A stretch of DNA of 43,442 nt from an uncultured Bacteroidia bacterium (GCA_937936615.1 CALDDN010000014.1:1-43442), one strand, 5' to 3'. Counted from the stretch's first letter, positions 16,471 through 24,331 are shown. Notes: generated by a model not told the origin, from the sequence alone. Numbers and translations are program-made.

Positions 16471-16713
16471 AGCGGGGCGGTTGGAATGTAGCGAATATAC
16501 GAAAAGCCAGTGGGCTTGGGGCGGCCGATTTTCATTCCGATTTGATACCAACAAAAATGTCGAAATGATTCGCCATTTGCACCAGCTTCGTAAACCGATT
16601 GGGCTAATCGTGTGTTAATTCCAGTATACCATGACGCTAATGCGTTTTACCTTCCTTGGGTGCCCCCCCCAATCACGTTTATTTGTTAATCGCTATCGAA
16701 ACACCAAGCCTCC

Positions 16714-17436
16714 ATGTGCGCTTTCTCACCATCTGAGTGGTTCGACGAGTCGGAGCTGCAGGACATCATCGCGCTGCTTGAACAGCAGCTCCAGCAGCCC
16801 GTACGCATCGATCTGTTCCGCCATTACCCCCAGGGCGTCTCGGACCCCGAGCATGCCCGCTTAGTCGAACTAGGCGAACAGACCGAGCAGATCGTAGGCC
16901 AACTGGCCCGCCTCTCGGATTTGCTGACGCTGCACGTTCACGACTTTGAGGGCAGTACCGAGCTGCGCCGGCAGCTCAAGGTCGATAAAGCCCCGGCCCT
17001 GCGGCTGAGCAGTGGCCGAGACTACGGCCTGCGCCACTACGGCGTGCCCTATGGCTACAACTTCGCGGCCTTTCTCAATTCGCTGATCGATGTCTCGCAG
17101 GGCAGCACCGACCTGAGTGAAATAACCCGCACGACCCTCCACCAGCTGCCCGCCGAAGTGTTCATTCGCGTTTTTGTCGGTCCAAGCTGCCCTTTCTGTC
17201 CCATTGCGACACATTTTGCAGGTCAGTTTGCCCTCGAAAGCGACCGCGTGTTCTGCGAGGCTATCAACACGGCACAGTTTCCCGAACTGGTCGATCAATA
17301 CGGCATCCGCGCCCTGCCAACGGTGCTGGTCAACGATTCCTACCGCTTCGTCGGCCTGACCACCGAAGATCAGTTCCTGCAGTACATCGTGCGTTCTGTT
17401 CAGGAGGCCCCGACTCAGGCCCCCCAGCGGGGCTGA
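16714..17436 (+). CDS. Two-domain thioredoxin-fold protein, PDO-like
   Basis: A 240-aa protein with two thioredoxin-fold halves, like archaeal protein disulfide oxidoreductases and the N-terminal domain of AhpF. The second half has the active site C159-P-F-C162 (GPSCPFCP) and a cis-proline in ALPTVLVN (202). The first half keeps the cis-proline segment (KAPALRL, P94) but has no CxxC; the position expected to hold it reads DLFRHYPQG. It has no signal peptide, so it probably acts in the cytosol as a thiol-disulfide reductase. The gene ends with a terminator-like hairpin whose stem lies in the last codons. Confidence 0.8.
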   Translation: MCAFSPSEWFDESELQDIIALLEQQLQQPVRIDLFRHYPQGVSDPEHARLVELGEQTEQIVGQLARLSDLLTLHVHDFEGSTELRRQLKVDKAPALRLSSGRDYGLRHYGVPYGYNFAAFLNSLIDVSQGSTDLSEITRTTLHQLPAEVFIRVFVGPSCPFCPIATHFAGQFALESDRVFCEAINTAQFPELVDQYGIRALPTVLVNDSYRFVGLTTEDQFLQYIVRSVQEAPTQAPQRG

Positions 17437-17444
17437 TTTTTTTT
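17419..17444 (+). terminator. Terminator at the end of the PDO-like gene
   Basis: A GC-only 5-bp stem (GCCCC / GGGGC, 17419-17423 and 17429-17433) closes a 5-nt loop. The TGA stop codon and then eight T (17437-17444) follow. The stem lies within the coding sequence and the T-run runs into the palindrome of the next promoter. Confidence 0.55.
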
Positions 17445-17459
17445 GCAACCCGGTTGCAA
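17443..17459. promoter_or_regulatory. 17-bp palindromic operator
   Basis: TTGCAACCCGGTTGCAA is a perfect 8-bp inverted repeat around one central base. It covers the -33 TTG of the promoter for the small Cys/His protein, so a dimeric repressor bound here would block RNA polymerase. The metal-ligand-rich products of the genes downstream suggest a metal sensor such as Fur or Zur; that is inference. Confidence 0.6.
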
Positions 17460-17484
17460 TTCAAGTCGGAACGGACTATATTTG
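17454..17484 (+). promoter_or_regulatory. Promoter of the metal-associated gene pair
   Basis: TTG (17454-17456), 20 nt, then TATATTTG (17477-17484): an exact match to the Bacteroidota consensus. The -7 box ends 6 nt before the ATG at 17491, so the transcript is probably leaderless. The TTG lies inside the palindrome at 17443-17459. Confidence 0.75.
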
Positions 17485-17490
17485 CCCACC

Positions 17491-17889
17491 ATGCGTAAGT
17501 TGGGCACATTCGCCAAGCCTTGGACAGCCCTGCTGCTGGTGCTGGCCTTCGTGCATGCCTGGACCCCACGGGCACTCTGGCACTGGCACGACTGCGGCAG
17601 CACGGGCAACGCCCTTACCCAAGGCTGTGCGGCCAGTTGTACGCATGTCGCCGACTACTCGCTTTCATCCCTCCAGACCTCGGCAACGGCGGTCTGGGCT
17701 TCGGTCCCTGATAGCGACTGCGATTTCTCGTTCAGCGGTCTGCATCTGCCCCCGCTCGGGCCTCTGAGTTGGGGCCTGCTGGTGCTTCTGGCACTGGGCA
17801 GGCTGCGCCTTGGCAGCCTGCAACCGGCTTGGCTCGTGCCGGTCGCAGCACCCGCACGCACGGGCCGTGCCCCACCCCGCGGCTGCTAA
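17491..17889 (+). CDS. Small Cys/His-rich membrane protein
   Basis: A 132-aa protein with a hydrophobic N-terminus (WTALLLVLAFVHAW), a short ectodomain rich in possible metal ligands (LWHWHDC, CAASCTH, DSDCDF) and a second hydrophobic stretch (LSWGLLVLLALGRLRL). The layout HxH, CxxC-like group, then CDF, between two hydrophobic segments is shared by small proteins in Bacteroidota metal-uptake loci, sometimes labelled DUF2946-like; I cannot name a family with certainty. The ATG at 17491 is fixed by the promoter; a longer frame upstream would run through the promoter. It is followed after about 200 bp by a histidine-rich lipoprotein gene. Confidence 0.65.
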   Translation: MRKLGTFAKPWTALLLVLAFVHAWTPRALWHWHDCGSTGNALTQGCAASCTHVADYSLSSLQTSATAVWASVPDSDCDFSFSGLHLPPLGPLSWGLLVLLALGRLRLGSLQPAWLVPVAAPARTGRAPPRGC

Positions 17890-18090
17890 GCCGCATCTCC
17901 GCATCCCGATAGGGACAAGTCTGCAACAAGGCGTACGTGCAAGCTGTGCGGAGCTTGGCCCTTGGTAACATGCCGTGAACCAGGAACAGCTGTTTGCGGA
18001 GCAGACCGGCAGCACATCCATGTTTGTTTCTGCAATCCTGGATCGATCCATGACTCATTAAATTCTATTCAATTAATCCCCTTATACCTC

Positions 18091-18924
18091 ATGTTCATTC
18101 CTAAAATCAAATTAAGTCTGCTTGGCTTGCTCGCATTGGCAGTCGTGGTGTCCGCCTGCAAAAAGGACGATGACAAGAAAGAGGACCCCGCCCCGCCCGA
18201 TACCACCAAACCGGTAATTCAAGTTCAGACGCCCGCCAACAACAGTACGATAGCCGCCGGCGAGGTGCTGCGCCTTTCACTGGTCGTTACCGACAACCGT
18301 GAGCTGGGAGAGCTTAAAATCGACCTGCACGATGCTTTTGACGGCCACACGCACGGCAAAACCGGCGGAGTCTTCGCTTTTGAAAAAATTATCCGCCTCG
18401 AAGGCCAGCGGCAGGAAATCACCGAAAACATTCCTATACCAGCTGATGCCCTGGCCGGCCCCTATCACTTGATTATCCGAGCCACCGACCGCGCCGGCAA
18501 CCAGGCCGATTTTGTCGAAATCGACTTCAACATCACCAGCCCCAGCCAGCCCGTCATCAAGTCGCTGACCGTCAACGGCAGCGGCCGGGGCCATGTTCAC
18601 CTGTCGATCCCCCAGAATGGCAATTCGGTTCAGGCCGCCGTTTTAGGAGAATTTGAGGACAGCGACGGCCTCAAGGAAGCCAGGCTCAAGCTCGTCGAGG
18701 GTGCCCACGCCCACAAGCGGGCCGATCACGATCACCACCTTTGGGAAAGGGAATTCCAGTTTGGCAGTGCCAAAACGGCTACCATCGACGTTAAAATCGA
18801 CCTGTTAAAAGAATGGCTCGAAGGCAAGGATGAGGCCGAATTCGAGCTTGAACTTACCGTCATCGATGTGATCGGCCACCACACCGAGCGTAAAGTCGAA
18901 CTGCACGTCGAGCAGGCCAAGTAA
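18091..18924 (+). CDS. Histidine-rich DUF4625-type lipoprotein
   Basis: A 277-aa lipoprotein. The signal peptide ends in the lipobox VSAC with C23, followed by KKDDDKKED, a charged stretch like the lipoprotein export signal that sends Bacteroidota lipoproteins to the cell surface. Two repeated beta-sandwich units follow, each starting with a PVI strand (PVIQVQTPANNSTIAAGE; PVIKSLTVNG), matching DUF4625. Histidine clusters occur in HDAFDGHTHGK, GHVHL and HAHKRADHDHHLW, suggesting metal binding at the cell surface. Together with the preceding Cys/His protein and the palindromic promoter, this suggests a metal-responsive unit; no TonB-dependent receptor is present. A strong terminator lies 39 bp downstream. 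Confidence 0.8.
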   Translation: MFIPKIKLSLLGLLALAVVVSACKKDDDKKEDPAPPDTTKPVIQVQTPANNSTIAAGEVLRLSLVVTDNRELGELKIDLHDAFDGHTHGKTGGVFAFEKIIRLEGQRQEITENIPIPADALAGPYHLIIRATDRAGNQADFVEIDFNITSPSQPVIKSLTVNGSGRGHVHLSIPQNGNSVQAAVLGEFEDSDGLKEARLKLVEGAHAHKRADHDHHLWEREFQFGSAKTATIDVKIDLLKEWLEGKDEAEFELELTVIDVIGHHTERKVELHVEQAK

Positions 18925-18962
18925 AGTAAGATAAGCAACAAACGACTGTGAATCAGGGTTTG

Positions 18963-19000
18963 GCGGCCGGAGGAGCAATCTTCCGGTCGCTTTTTTTTTT
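18963..19000 (+). terminator. Rho-independent terminator after the DUF4625 gene
   Basis: A 12-bp stem with two G-T pairs (18963-18974 with 18979-18990) closes a GCAA loop and is followed by ten T. It ends the plus-strand transcript before the convergent histidine kinase gene. Confidence 0.92.
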
Positions 19001-19039
19001 GAAAAGAACAAAGAGAGAAGGAATAAGAAACAAGCCCCC

Positions 19040-20248
19040 TCAGTCGGCCCGCAACCGGTCGATGGGCAGAGTAATGGTAAAGCAGGTACGCCCCGGTTGC
19101 GACTCGAATTCGATACGGCCCTTGTGGTTCTGGACGATCTTCTGAACGAGATAAAGCCCCAAGCCGCTGCCTTCGCCCTCCTGCTTGGTGGTGTAGAAGG
19201 CCTCGAAGATGCGCTGCTGTATTTTCTCGGGAATGCCCGGGCCATTGTCCTCGATTTCGACGACGAGCCAGCCGCCACGGCGACGGGTGCGCACCACGAC
19301 GCGGCCCTGAAAGCGAAGAGCGTCCATGGCGTTTTCGATGAGGTTGGCCCAGACCTGGAGCAGCTGTTCGGGGAAGCAGTCGAAATCGAAGGAGACCTCG
19401 GGATCGAGGTGGGTTTCAAAGCTCAGCCCCTCGTAGTCCATGTCGCGGTAGGTCTGCACCAGTTCCTCGAGCTGGGCGTTGAGATCGATGCGGCCCGGAA
19501 TCTGGGAGGTATGGTCGTCGGTAAAACTCTTGTAGGCCAGTACGGCCGTGCGGGCCTTGGCCACCGAGCGGGCAATGTTGCGCACGTTGCGCAGCATGAT
19601 GGCAATGGAGGCCGCCGTTTCGATGATGAAGAGGTTTTCGGGGTGGCGCAGCAGGGGCAGAAAAGGCTCCAGCTCGTCGTGCAGGCCCAGGCGGGTGAGG
19701 TCGCGGGCCAGGCGGGTGAGGTTGCTGTAGACGCGCAGCTCTTCGAGGCGGGCCGTGAGCTGGCGGCGCACCCCCCGCTCGGCCGCGGTCGAGAGCTCCT
19801 GATCGTGGTGCAAGGCCCGATCGACCAGCGCAAAAAAGAGATCGACCTCGGTGCCCGAAAGCAGCTGAAAAAGCTGGGGCAGGCGGCGCAGCAGCTCGGG
19901 CATGCCGTGGTTGAGGTTGACGGCTGCCGCGTTGATCGCCCCGATGGGGGTGTTCAGCTCGTGGGCCATGTTGGTAACCAGACGGCCCAGAGCCGTCAAC
20001 TTTTCGGCCTGCACCACTTCTTCCTGCGTCGCCTTGAGCTCCATGAGGGCACCACGCACCTCCAGGTTGCGCAGCAGCAGCTCTTTTTCGCGGCGGTTGA
20101 GGCTGTCGTTGCGCTCAATGAGGTCGGCTTGGGCCGCTTTGAGCTCCATGAGGGCACCGCGCACCTCCAGGTCGCGGATCAGAAGCTGGCGCTCGCGCTC
20201 CGAGAGCAGGTCGGCAGCGGGATCGGAGGGATTGGTCGGTTCGGTCAT
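19040..20248 (-). CDS. Sensor histidine kinase with duplicated coiled-coil repeat
   Basis: A 402-aa soluble histidine kinase without membrane segments. Residues 15-85 are a charged coiled coil. The HisKA-like region has MAHELNTPIGAINAAA with the phospho-acceptor H96; a long helical insert separates it from the ATPase domain. N, G1 and G2 boxes are NLIENAMDAL, EDNGPGIPE and EGSGLGLYLVQKI. The coiled coil contains a tandem duplication with 35-residue period: the segment at 21-40 (QLLIRDLEVRGALMELKAAQ) recurs at 56-75 with three changes. The ATG at 20248 (MTEPTNPSD) is favoured; the open frame upstream is not convincing. No partner response regulator is adjacent. The input signal is unknown. Confidence 0.88.
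   Translation of the reverse strand: MTEPTNPSDPAADLLSERERQLLIRDLEVRGALMELKAAQADLIERNDSLNRREKELLLRNLEVRGALMELKATQEEVVQAEKLTALGRLVTNMAHELNTPIGAINAAAVNLNHGMPELLRRLPQLFQLLSGTEVDLFFALVDRALHHDQELSTAAERGVRRQLTARLEELRVYSNLTRLARDLTRLGLHDELEPFLPLLRHPENLFIIETAASIAIMLRNVRNIARSVAKARTAVLAYKSFTDDHTSQIPGRIDLNAQLEELVQTYRDMDYEGLSFETHLDPEVSFDFDCFPEQLLQVWANLIENAMDALRFQGRVVVRTRRRGGWLVVEIEDNGPGIPEKIQQRIFEAFYTTKQEGEGSGLGLYLVQKIVQNHKGRIEFESQPGRTCFTITLPIDRLRAD
20024..20188 (-). repeat. Tandem intragenic repeat in the histidine kinase coiled coil
   Basis: Copies at about 20129-20188 and 20024-20083, with a 105-bp offset, are nearly identical at DNA level (GAGCTCCATGAGGGCACC occurs in both on the plus strand). They encode matching coiled-coil units, so this looks like an in-frame duplication. 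Confidence 0.85.
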
Positions 20249-20429
20249 CGGGCGTAAGGAGTTTCGTCCGGTCTTCCAAAATACAGGCCAAAGCCGCCGC
20301 CACAACGGCTTTACCTAAATTTAACATGGCCCGGGCAGTCCCCCCAAGGCCCGATCCGCGTCGCTTCCGGATGCGGAACCGGCTGGGGCCGTGGGATCGG
20401 GTGAGCCGATCTCCGATTCGGGCTCCCGT

Positions 20430-21353
20430 TCACTCTTCCTGCAGCACCGTGGCGTAAGCCGAGGCGTTACTGGGGTCGAGCTGAGTCATGATCTGTACGA
20501 ACCGCTGCTTGTCCTGTGGGTTGGCCCGCCGAAAGATATTGATCAGCTCGTTGGACTGCTGGTTGGCTTTGGTGTCGAGGAACAGGCGCGTGATGGCCAG
20601 GTTTAAATTCTGGTTGGCCAGCCGCTCCATCAGGACGAGAGCTTCGAGGACGGCCGCCCGACCCGTATTTACATCTTCGGCCATTTTGTCGAGGCCCTCG
20701 CGGTGGTAGCGGTAGTAGACCTCGTGAATGGCCTTGTAGCTGTTGTTACGCATGTTTTCGACGAGCCAGTAGCGGTTGAGGCGGCCGCCGCCCTCCATGG
20801 CCGTCCAGCCCGGCTCGTTGTTGGCCGCTGCCAGGTTGAGCTGGTTCTGGGCCTTTTCGAAAAACACGTCTCCGCCCTCAAGGCTGAAAGTGTCGTAATC
20901 GAATCCCAGAATCATGTACGCATAGAAGTTGAGCAGGCAGGCCAGATTGCTCGTAAACGATACCTCCGAAAACTGAAGCTGCTGGAACTGCACGTAATTG
21001 AAACGGGCATCCTTGTCCATGAAGTTGAAAATGACCGTCTCGTAAGTGCTGTTGTAGACCGGTCGGACGGCCCGTACCTGGATGTTGGCCGTATACTGGT
21101 CGCCCGCGGGCATACCATTGAGAATAATCGAGATGTCGCAGCGGATGCGTTCGGCCCCCTCAAAAACATGGTCCGTGAATTTGGTGCGGTTCATGTACTC
21201 GAAGAGGTCCTTGCGCATGTTTTCGAAAAGCATGGGGTCGACCCCCGTCATGGTAGGCTGCTGCACCATGACCATGCAGTTGAATTCGGCGGCCCGCGCC
21301 GAGTGGGCCAGCAGGCCCAGCAGCAGAGCAAGCAGTGTCAGGAATCGAAACAT
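20430..21353 (-). CDS. DUF4835 secreted protein
   Basis: A 307-aa protein with a signal peptide (FRFLTLLALLLGLLAHSARA) and the DUF4835 pattern: AEFNCMVMVQQPTMTGVDP near the start, FNFMDKDARFNYVQFQQLQF in the middle, then YAYMILGFDYDTFSLEGGD. This family is specific to Bacteroidota and its role is unknown. It is encoded just after coaBC, the usual position in the phylum, and its start overlaps the coaBC stop by 16 bp, so the two are translationally coupled. The protein length is normal. It is likely periplasmic. Confidence 0.93.
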   Translation of the reverse strand: MFRFLTLLALLLGLLAHSARAAEFNCMVMVQQPTMTGVDPMLFENMRKDLFEYMNRTKFTDHVFEGAERIRCDISIILNGMPAGDQYTANIQVRAVRPVYNSTYETVIFNFMDKDARFNYVQFQQLQFSEVSFTSNLACLLNFYAYMILGFDYDTFSLEGGDVFFEKAQNQLNLAAANNEPGWTAMEGGGRLNRYWLVENMRNNSYKAIHEVYYRYHREGLDKMAEDVNTGRAAVLEALVLMERLANQNLNLAITRLFLDTKANQQSNELINIFRRANPQDKQRFVQIMTQLDPSNASAYATVLQEE

Positions 21354-22612
21354 CGGTCGGCGAGGTAATCTATCAAATGATGGGCCAATTCGGTTTTGGC
21401 CTGCAGGGGAAAATCGCGCCGTCCCCCCTGCCGGTCGAAGACCGTAACGCGGTTGGTATCGTGGCCAAAGCCCGCGCCCCCATCCGCCAAAGAATTGAGT
21501 ACGATGGCATCGAGCTGCTTGGCAGCCAGCTTCCGGCGGGCATTCGTTTCGGCCTCGTCCGTTTCGAGGGCGAAGCCCACCACGCGCTGATGGGGCTGGC
21601 GTGCAGCGGCGGCGGCGGCCAGCAGGTCGGGGGTCGGGCGCAGGTGCAACGTCAGGGTATCGGTATTTTTCTTGAGCTTGTGGCTGGCGGGCTGGGCGGG
21701 TGTGTAGTCGGCGACGGCAGCCGTCATGATCAGCAGGTCGTGGGCGGGCCATTCGGCGGCGAGCAGGGTTTCGAGGTCGGCCGCGCTGGTGAAGCGCAGC
21801 GTTCGCACCTCCCGCGGGGGCGGCACATCGGTTGGGCCGAGCAGCAGGGTCGTTTCGGCTCCGGCGGCGGTGGCCGCCGCGGCCAGAGCAATGCCCATCT
21901 TGCCCGTCGAATGGTTGCTCAGGTAACGCACCGGGTCGATGGCTTCGCGCGTCGGACCCGCGGTTACAAGAACTTTTTTGCCCGCGAGCCGTCCCGCAGC
22001 GACAGCCTCGGAGGCCGTCTCGGACTGCATTTTGCCGTAAACTGAATCCTGATCTGTTTCTGCTTGATTATTGAAGATGCGAACCAGCTGTTCGACCAGA
22101 TCGGCTGGCTCAGGCATACGGCCCTGTCCCTCGAGGCCACTCGAAAGAAAGCCGCTATCGGGTTCGATGAGGGTACAGCCATCGGCGGCCAGCTGGGCCA
22201 GGTTGCGGCGGGTGGCCGGATGGCGGTACATTTCGCGGTCCATGGCCGGAGCCAGCACTACAGGACAGCGGGCCGAAAGGTAGAGGGCCGTCAGGAAGTT
22301 GTCGCAGGCACCGGCGGCCAGCTTGGCGAGGGTCTGGGCGGTGCAGGGGGCCACTACAAGCAGTTCGGCCCACTCGGCCCAGGCCACATGAGCCGTCCAG
22401 TCGGCCCCTGTATCCCAGAGCTCGGTCAGGACGGGGCACTGGGCCAGGGTGCTGAAGGTCAGGGGCTGGACGAAACGGCGGGCTGCTTCCGTAAGCACCA
22501 CCCGCACCTGGGCCCCTTCGCGCTGCAGGCCCCGGAGCAGCAGTACCGATTTGTAGGCGGCTATGCTGCCGCAGACCCCCAGGATGATGCGGCGGTGGGC
22601 CAGGCGGTTCAT
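21338..22612 (-). CDS. coaBC: Bifunctional CoaBC: phosphopantothenoylcysteine synthetase/decarboxylase
   Basis: CoaBC makes phosphopantothenoylcysteine and decarboxylates it on the way to coenzyme A. The 424-aa protein has the flavin-binding decarboxylase domain at residues 1-185 (ILGVCGSIAAYKS, catalytic H75 in TAHVAWAEW) and the synthetase domain from about 212 (KKVLVTAGPTREAIDPVRYL, SNHSTGKMG, VVGFALETDE). Two decarboxylase positions differ from the E. coli enzyme: PAMN is PAMD (122-125), and the loop that carries the active-site cysteine reads LSSGLEGQGRM (156-166) with no cysteine. It lies 43 bp after rpoZ and overlaps the DUF4835 gene. Confidence 0.94.
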   Translation of the reverse strand: MNRLAHRRIILGVCGSIAAYKSVLLLRGLQREGAQVRVVLTEAARRFVQPLTFSTLAQCPVLTELWDTGADWTAHVAWAEWAELLVVAPCTAQTLAKLAAGACDNFLTALYLSARCPVVLAPAMDREMYRHPATRRNLAQLAADGCTLIEPDSGFLSSGLEGQGRMPEPADLVEQLVRIFNNQAETDQDSVYGKMQSETASEAVAAGRLAGKKVLVTAGPTREAIDPVRYLSNHSTGKMGIALAAAATAAGAETTLLLGPTDVPPPREVRTLRFTSAADLETLLAAEWPAHDLLIMTAAVADYTPAQPASHKLKKNTDTLTLHLRPTPDLLAAAAAARQPHQRVVGFALETDEAETNARRKLAAKQLDAIVLNSLADGGAGFGHDTNRVTVFDRQGGRRDFPLQAKTELAHHLIDYLADRCFDS

Positions 22613-22655
22613 GGCGTTGTGCGGCTGGCGCGATTACCAGCCCGAGTCGGGCAGC

Positions 22656-22991
22656 TTAGTGAACAGAAGGGGCTCCCAGGGGCGGCCCTTCTTTATAGTA
22701 AAGTTTGCCCCGAAAAAACTCATCGACGGCGATGAGCGTGGGTTTGGGGATGGCTTCGTATTGGCGGGCGATTTCGATCTGCTCGCGGTTCTCCTGAATT
22801 TCTTCGAGCGCGTCCATGTTGGGGCTGAATTCCGAGAGCCGTTCATTGAGTTCGGCCTTGAGATTGGCGGCAATCTGGTTGGCCCGCTTGGCGATGACGC
22901 ACACCCCTTTGTAGATGTTGCCGGTGCTGCGCCCCAGCTGCAGGTAATTGATCGAAGTGATGTTTTCGGGGACTTTCTTGTAGTCCTTCAT
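22656..22991 (-). CDS. rpoZ: RNA polymerase omega subunit, Bacteroidota type
   Basis: A 111-aa protein starting MKDYKKVPENITSINYL, with GNIYKGVCVIAKRANQIA as the omega core helix region, followed by an acidic linker and the ending RGKLYYKEGP. Bacteroidota omega subunits have this length and sequence style. Omega supports assembly and folding of the beta-prime subunit. It precedes coaBC and DUF4835, a conserved order in the phylum. An 86-bp gap separates it from the upstream unknown gene. Confidence 0.9.
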   Translation of the reverse strand: MKDYKKVPENITSINYLQLGRSTGNIYKGVCVIAKRANQIAANLKAELNERLSEFSPNMDALEEIQENREQIEIARQYEAIPKPTLIAVDEFFRGKLYYKEGPPLGAPSVH

Positions 22992-23077
22992 TGATCCAAT
23001 GCGTTATAGGTCGAAGCGCAAACCCAAAGGTCGGCAGAATTCCGCAGATGGGCAAGCCCAGAGGAACGGGTCTGGCC

Positions 23078-23704
23078 TCAGAGGTTCCAGCGCAGATCGA
23101 AAACGTAAGCCTGGCCCACGTTGGGCAGCGACTGAATCTGTACCAGCGGATCGGCATCGCGGACAGCTCCGCTCAGCAGACCGAAAATCCACTGCTGGGG
23201 GTAGGGCGTTTCGATGCTTACGCGGGCCCGGCCCGATTCGATGCGCTCGAAGACCCACTGGCCGATGGGTTCGGGGGCGCGTCCGTCGTTGGGGTTAAGG
23301 CGGTGGGACAGGCGGTAGCGGCGGTCCAGGAGCACGAGGGCATCGTGCGGCGTTTCGGCCACGGCTTCGGCCCGCTGAAAGATTTCGGCAGCCGTTTTTT
23401 TACCGATCCAGAAGAGAATGTGCGGCCCAATTTTTGATTCCATTTCATGGAGGGCCGCCACCAGCCGCCTGCGATCGTACCAGTTGTCGGGATTGATCCG
23501 GCCAATTTCGTGGCGAAGCATGCTGTGAAGCATCAGCGAGCGGTAGGGGCCTAGGCCAAAAAGAATATCGAGCAGGAAGCTGCCCGATACTTCGACGGTG
23601 GCATCCGCGATACCATGGGTCTGGGTGGGGGGCTGGCCTGCCTTCTTCGACTTCTGTGCGGTCAGGCGGTCGATCCAAGTTTGGGGGCGCAAGTGTTGGC
23701 TCAT
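23078..23704 (-). CDS. Hypothetical protein, possibly V4R/heme-NO-like fold
   Basis: A 208-aa soluble protein. It has the segments DNWYDRRRLVAALHEMESKI, GPHILFWIGKKTA, then RRYRLSHRL and IGQWVFERIESG, ending with PYPQQWIFGLLSGAVRDA. The succession of a WY-containing helix, KIGPxxLFxIGK, a His-containing strand and a PYP motif resembles a group of bacterial proteins related to 4-vinyl-reductase (V4R) or heme-NO-binding domains. The match is from memory of patterns and is weak. No cysteine is present. It is upstream of rpoZ on the same strand; the usual bamD gene of this position is absent. Confidence 0.65.
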   Translation of the reverse strand: MSQHLRPQTWIDRLTAQKSKKAGQPPTQTHGIADATVEVSGSFLLDILFGLGPYRSLMLHSMLRHEIGRINPDNWYDRRRLVAALHEMESKIGPHILFWIGKKTAAEIFQRAEAVAETPHDALVLLDRRYRLSHRLNPNDGRAPEPIGQWVFERIESGRARVSIETPYPQQWIFGLLSGAVRDADPLVQIQSLPNVGQAYVFDLRWNL

Positions 23705-24045
23705 GGCCGGGTATCGTTTAGGGTTCAGGTATTGGCGGGGCTGGCTTTATCGCTAAAATGAGGCGATCGGTCTTTTTGTTCCTGTCATTCACCGAAAGTA
23801 TACGCAATAAAATAAAAAAAGTGACAGCAGTCCAGTCGCATTTTTCAAAACCGGCTTTTGTCGCAGGCCTGCGTAGGCAAGACCTCATCGCTGGCTTAAA
23901 ATCAGACCAGGAAACAAGAAACCGATGCCCGGATCAGCTCGGGCATCGGTCGCAAGTCGTCAGTACAGGTTCGCAAGCAGGGGCTTGCGTCATTCAGGGG
24001 TAGCAGTGTTACATAGGCAGACTGGACTTCTTCAACGGGCAACAC
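23705..24045. other. Intergenic region with one terminator
   Basis: A 341-bp gap between two minus-strand genes. Apart from the hairpin at 23921-23950 nothing convincing is seen. A small plus-strand open frame (23758-24003) overlaps that hairpin and has no recognisable start signal. Confidence 0.5.
23911..23950 (-). terminator. Terminator downstream of the 64-aa gene
   Basis: An 11-bp perfect stem (ACCGATGCCCG / CGGGCATCGGT, 23921-23931 and 23940-23950) closes an 8-nt loop. On the minus strand it is followed by TTCTTGTTTC, a T-rich tail. It would end transcription of the small minus-strand gene at 24046-24240. Confidence 0.75.
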
Positions 24046-24240
24046 TCAGTCGATAACTTCAAAGGCAATGCGTTCATCCTGCATCCATTTAAGATAGGCC
24101 TGTACATCATTGCCGCTCACCGTTACGACGGTGTGGTTGTTGCGGTAGAGGTCCAGCTCATTGAGCGACTTCCAGTAAATGGCAAGCCGTACGTCTTGAA
24201 CGACCGGTTTCTTTTCCATAATCTTAGATTTCTCCATCAT
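24046..24240 (-). CDS. Small hypothetical protein
   Basis: A 64-aa protein of unknown family, charged at the N-terminus (MMEKSKIMEKKP) and then amphipathic (VRLAIYWKSLNELDLYRNN, NDVQAYLKWMQDERIAFEVI). Possible starts are the ATGs at 24240, 24237 and 24219. Support for a real gene is its compact globular-looking composition, an AT-rich upstream region and a terminator 95 bp downstream. No function can be inferred. Confidence 0.5.
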   Translation of the reverse strand: MMEKSKIMEKKPVVQDVRLAIYWKSLNELDLYRNNHTVVTVSGNDVQAYLKWMQDERIAFEVID

Positions 24241-24331
24241 TGGTTAATGAAACTTAAAAGAATTGATCTGTTTACTGAGATGAAGTAGAGAAAGCCGTGC
24301 CAAAATTGCTTTACACACCCTATATACGAAC

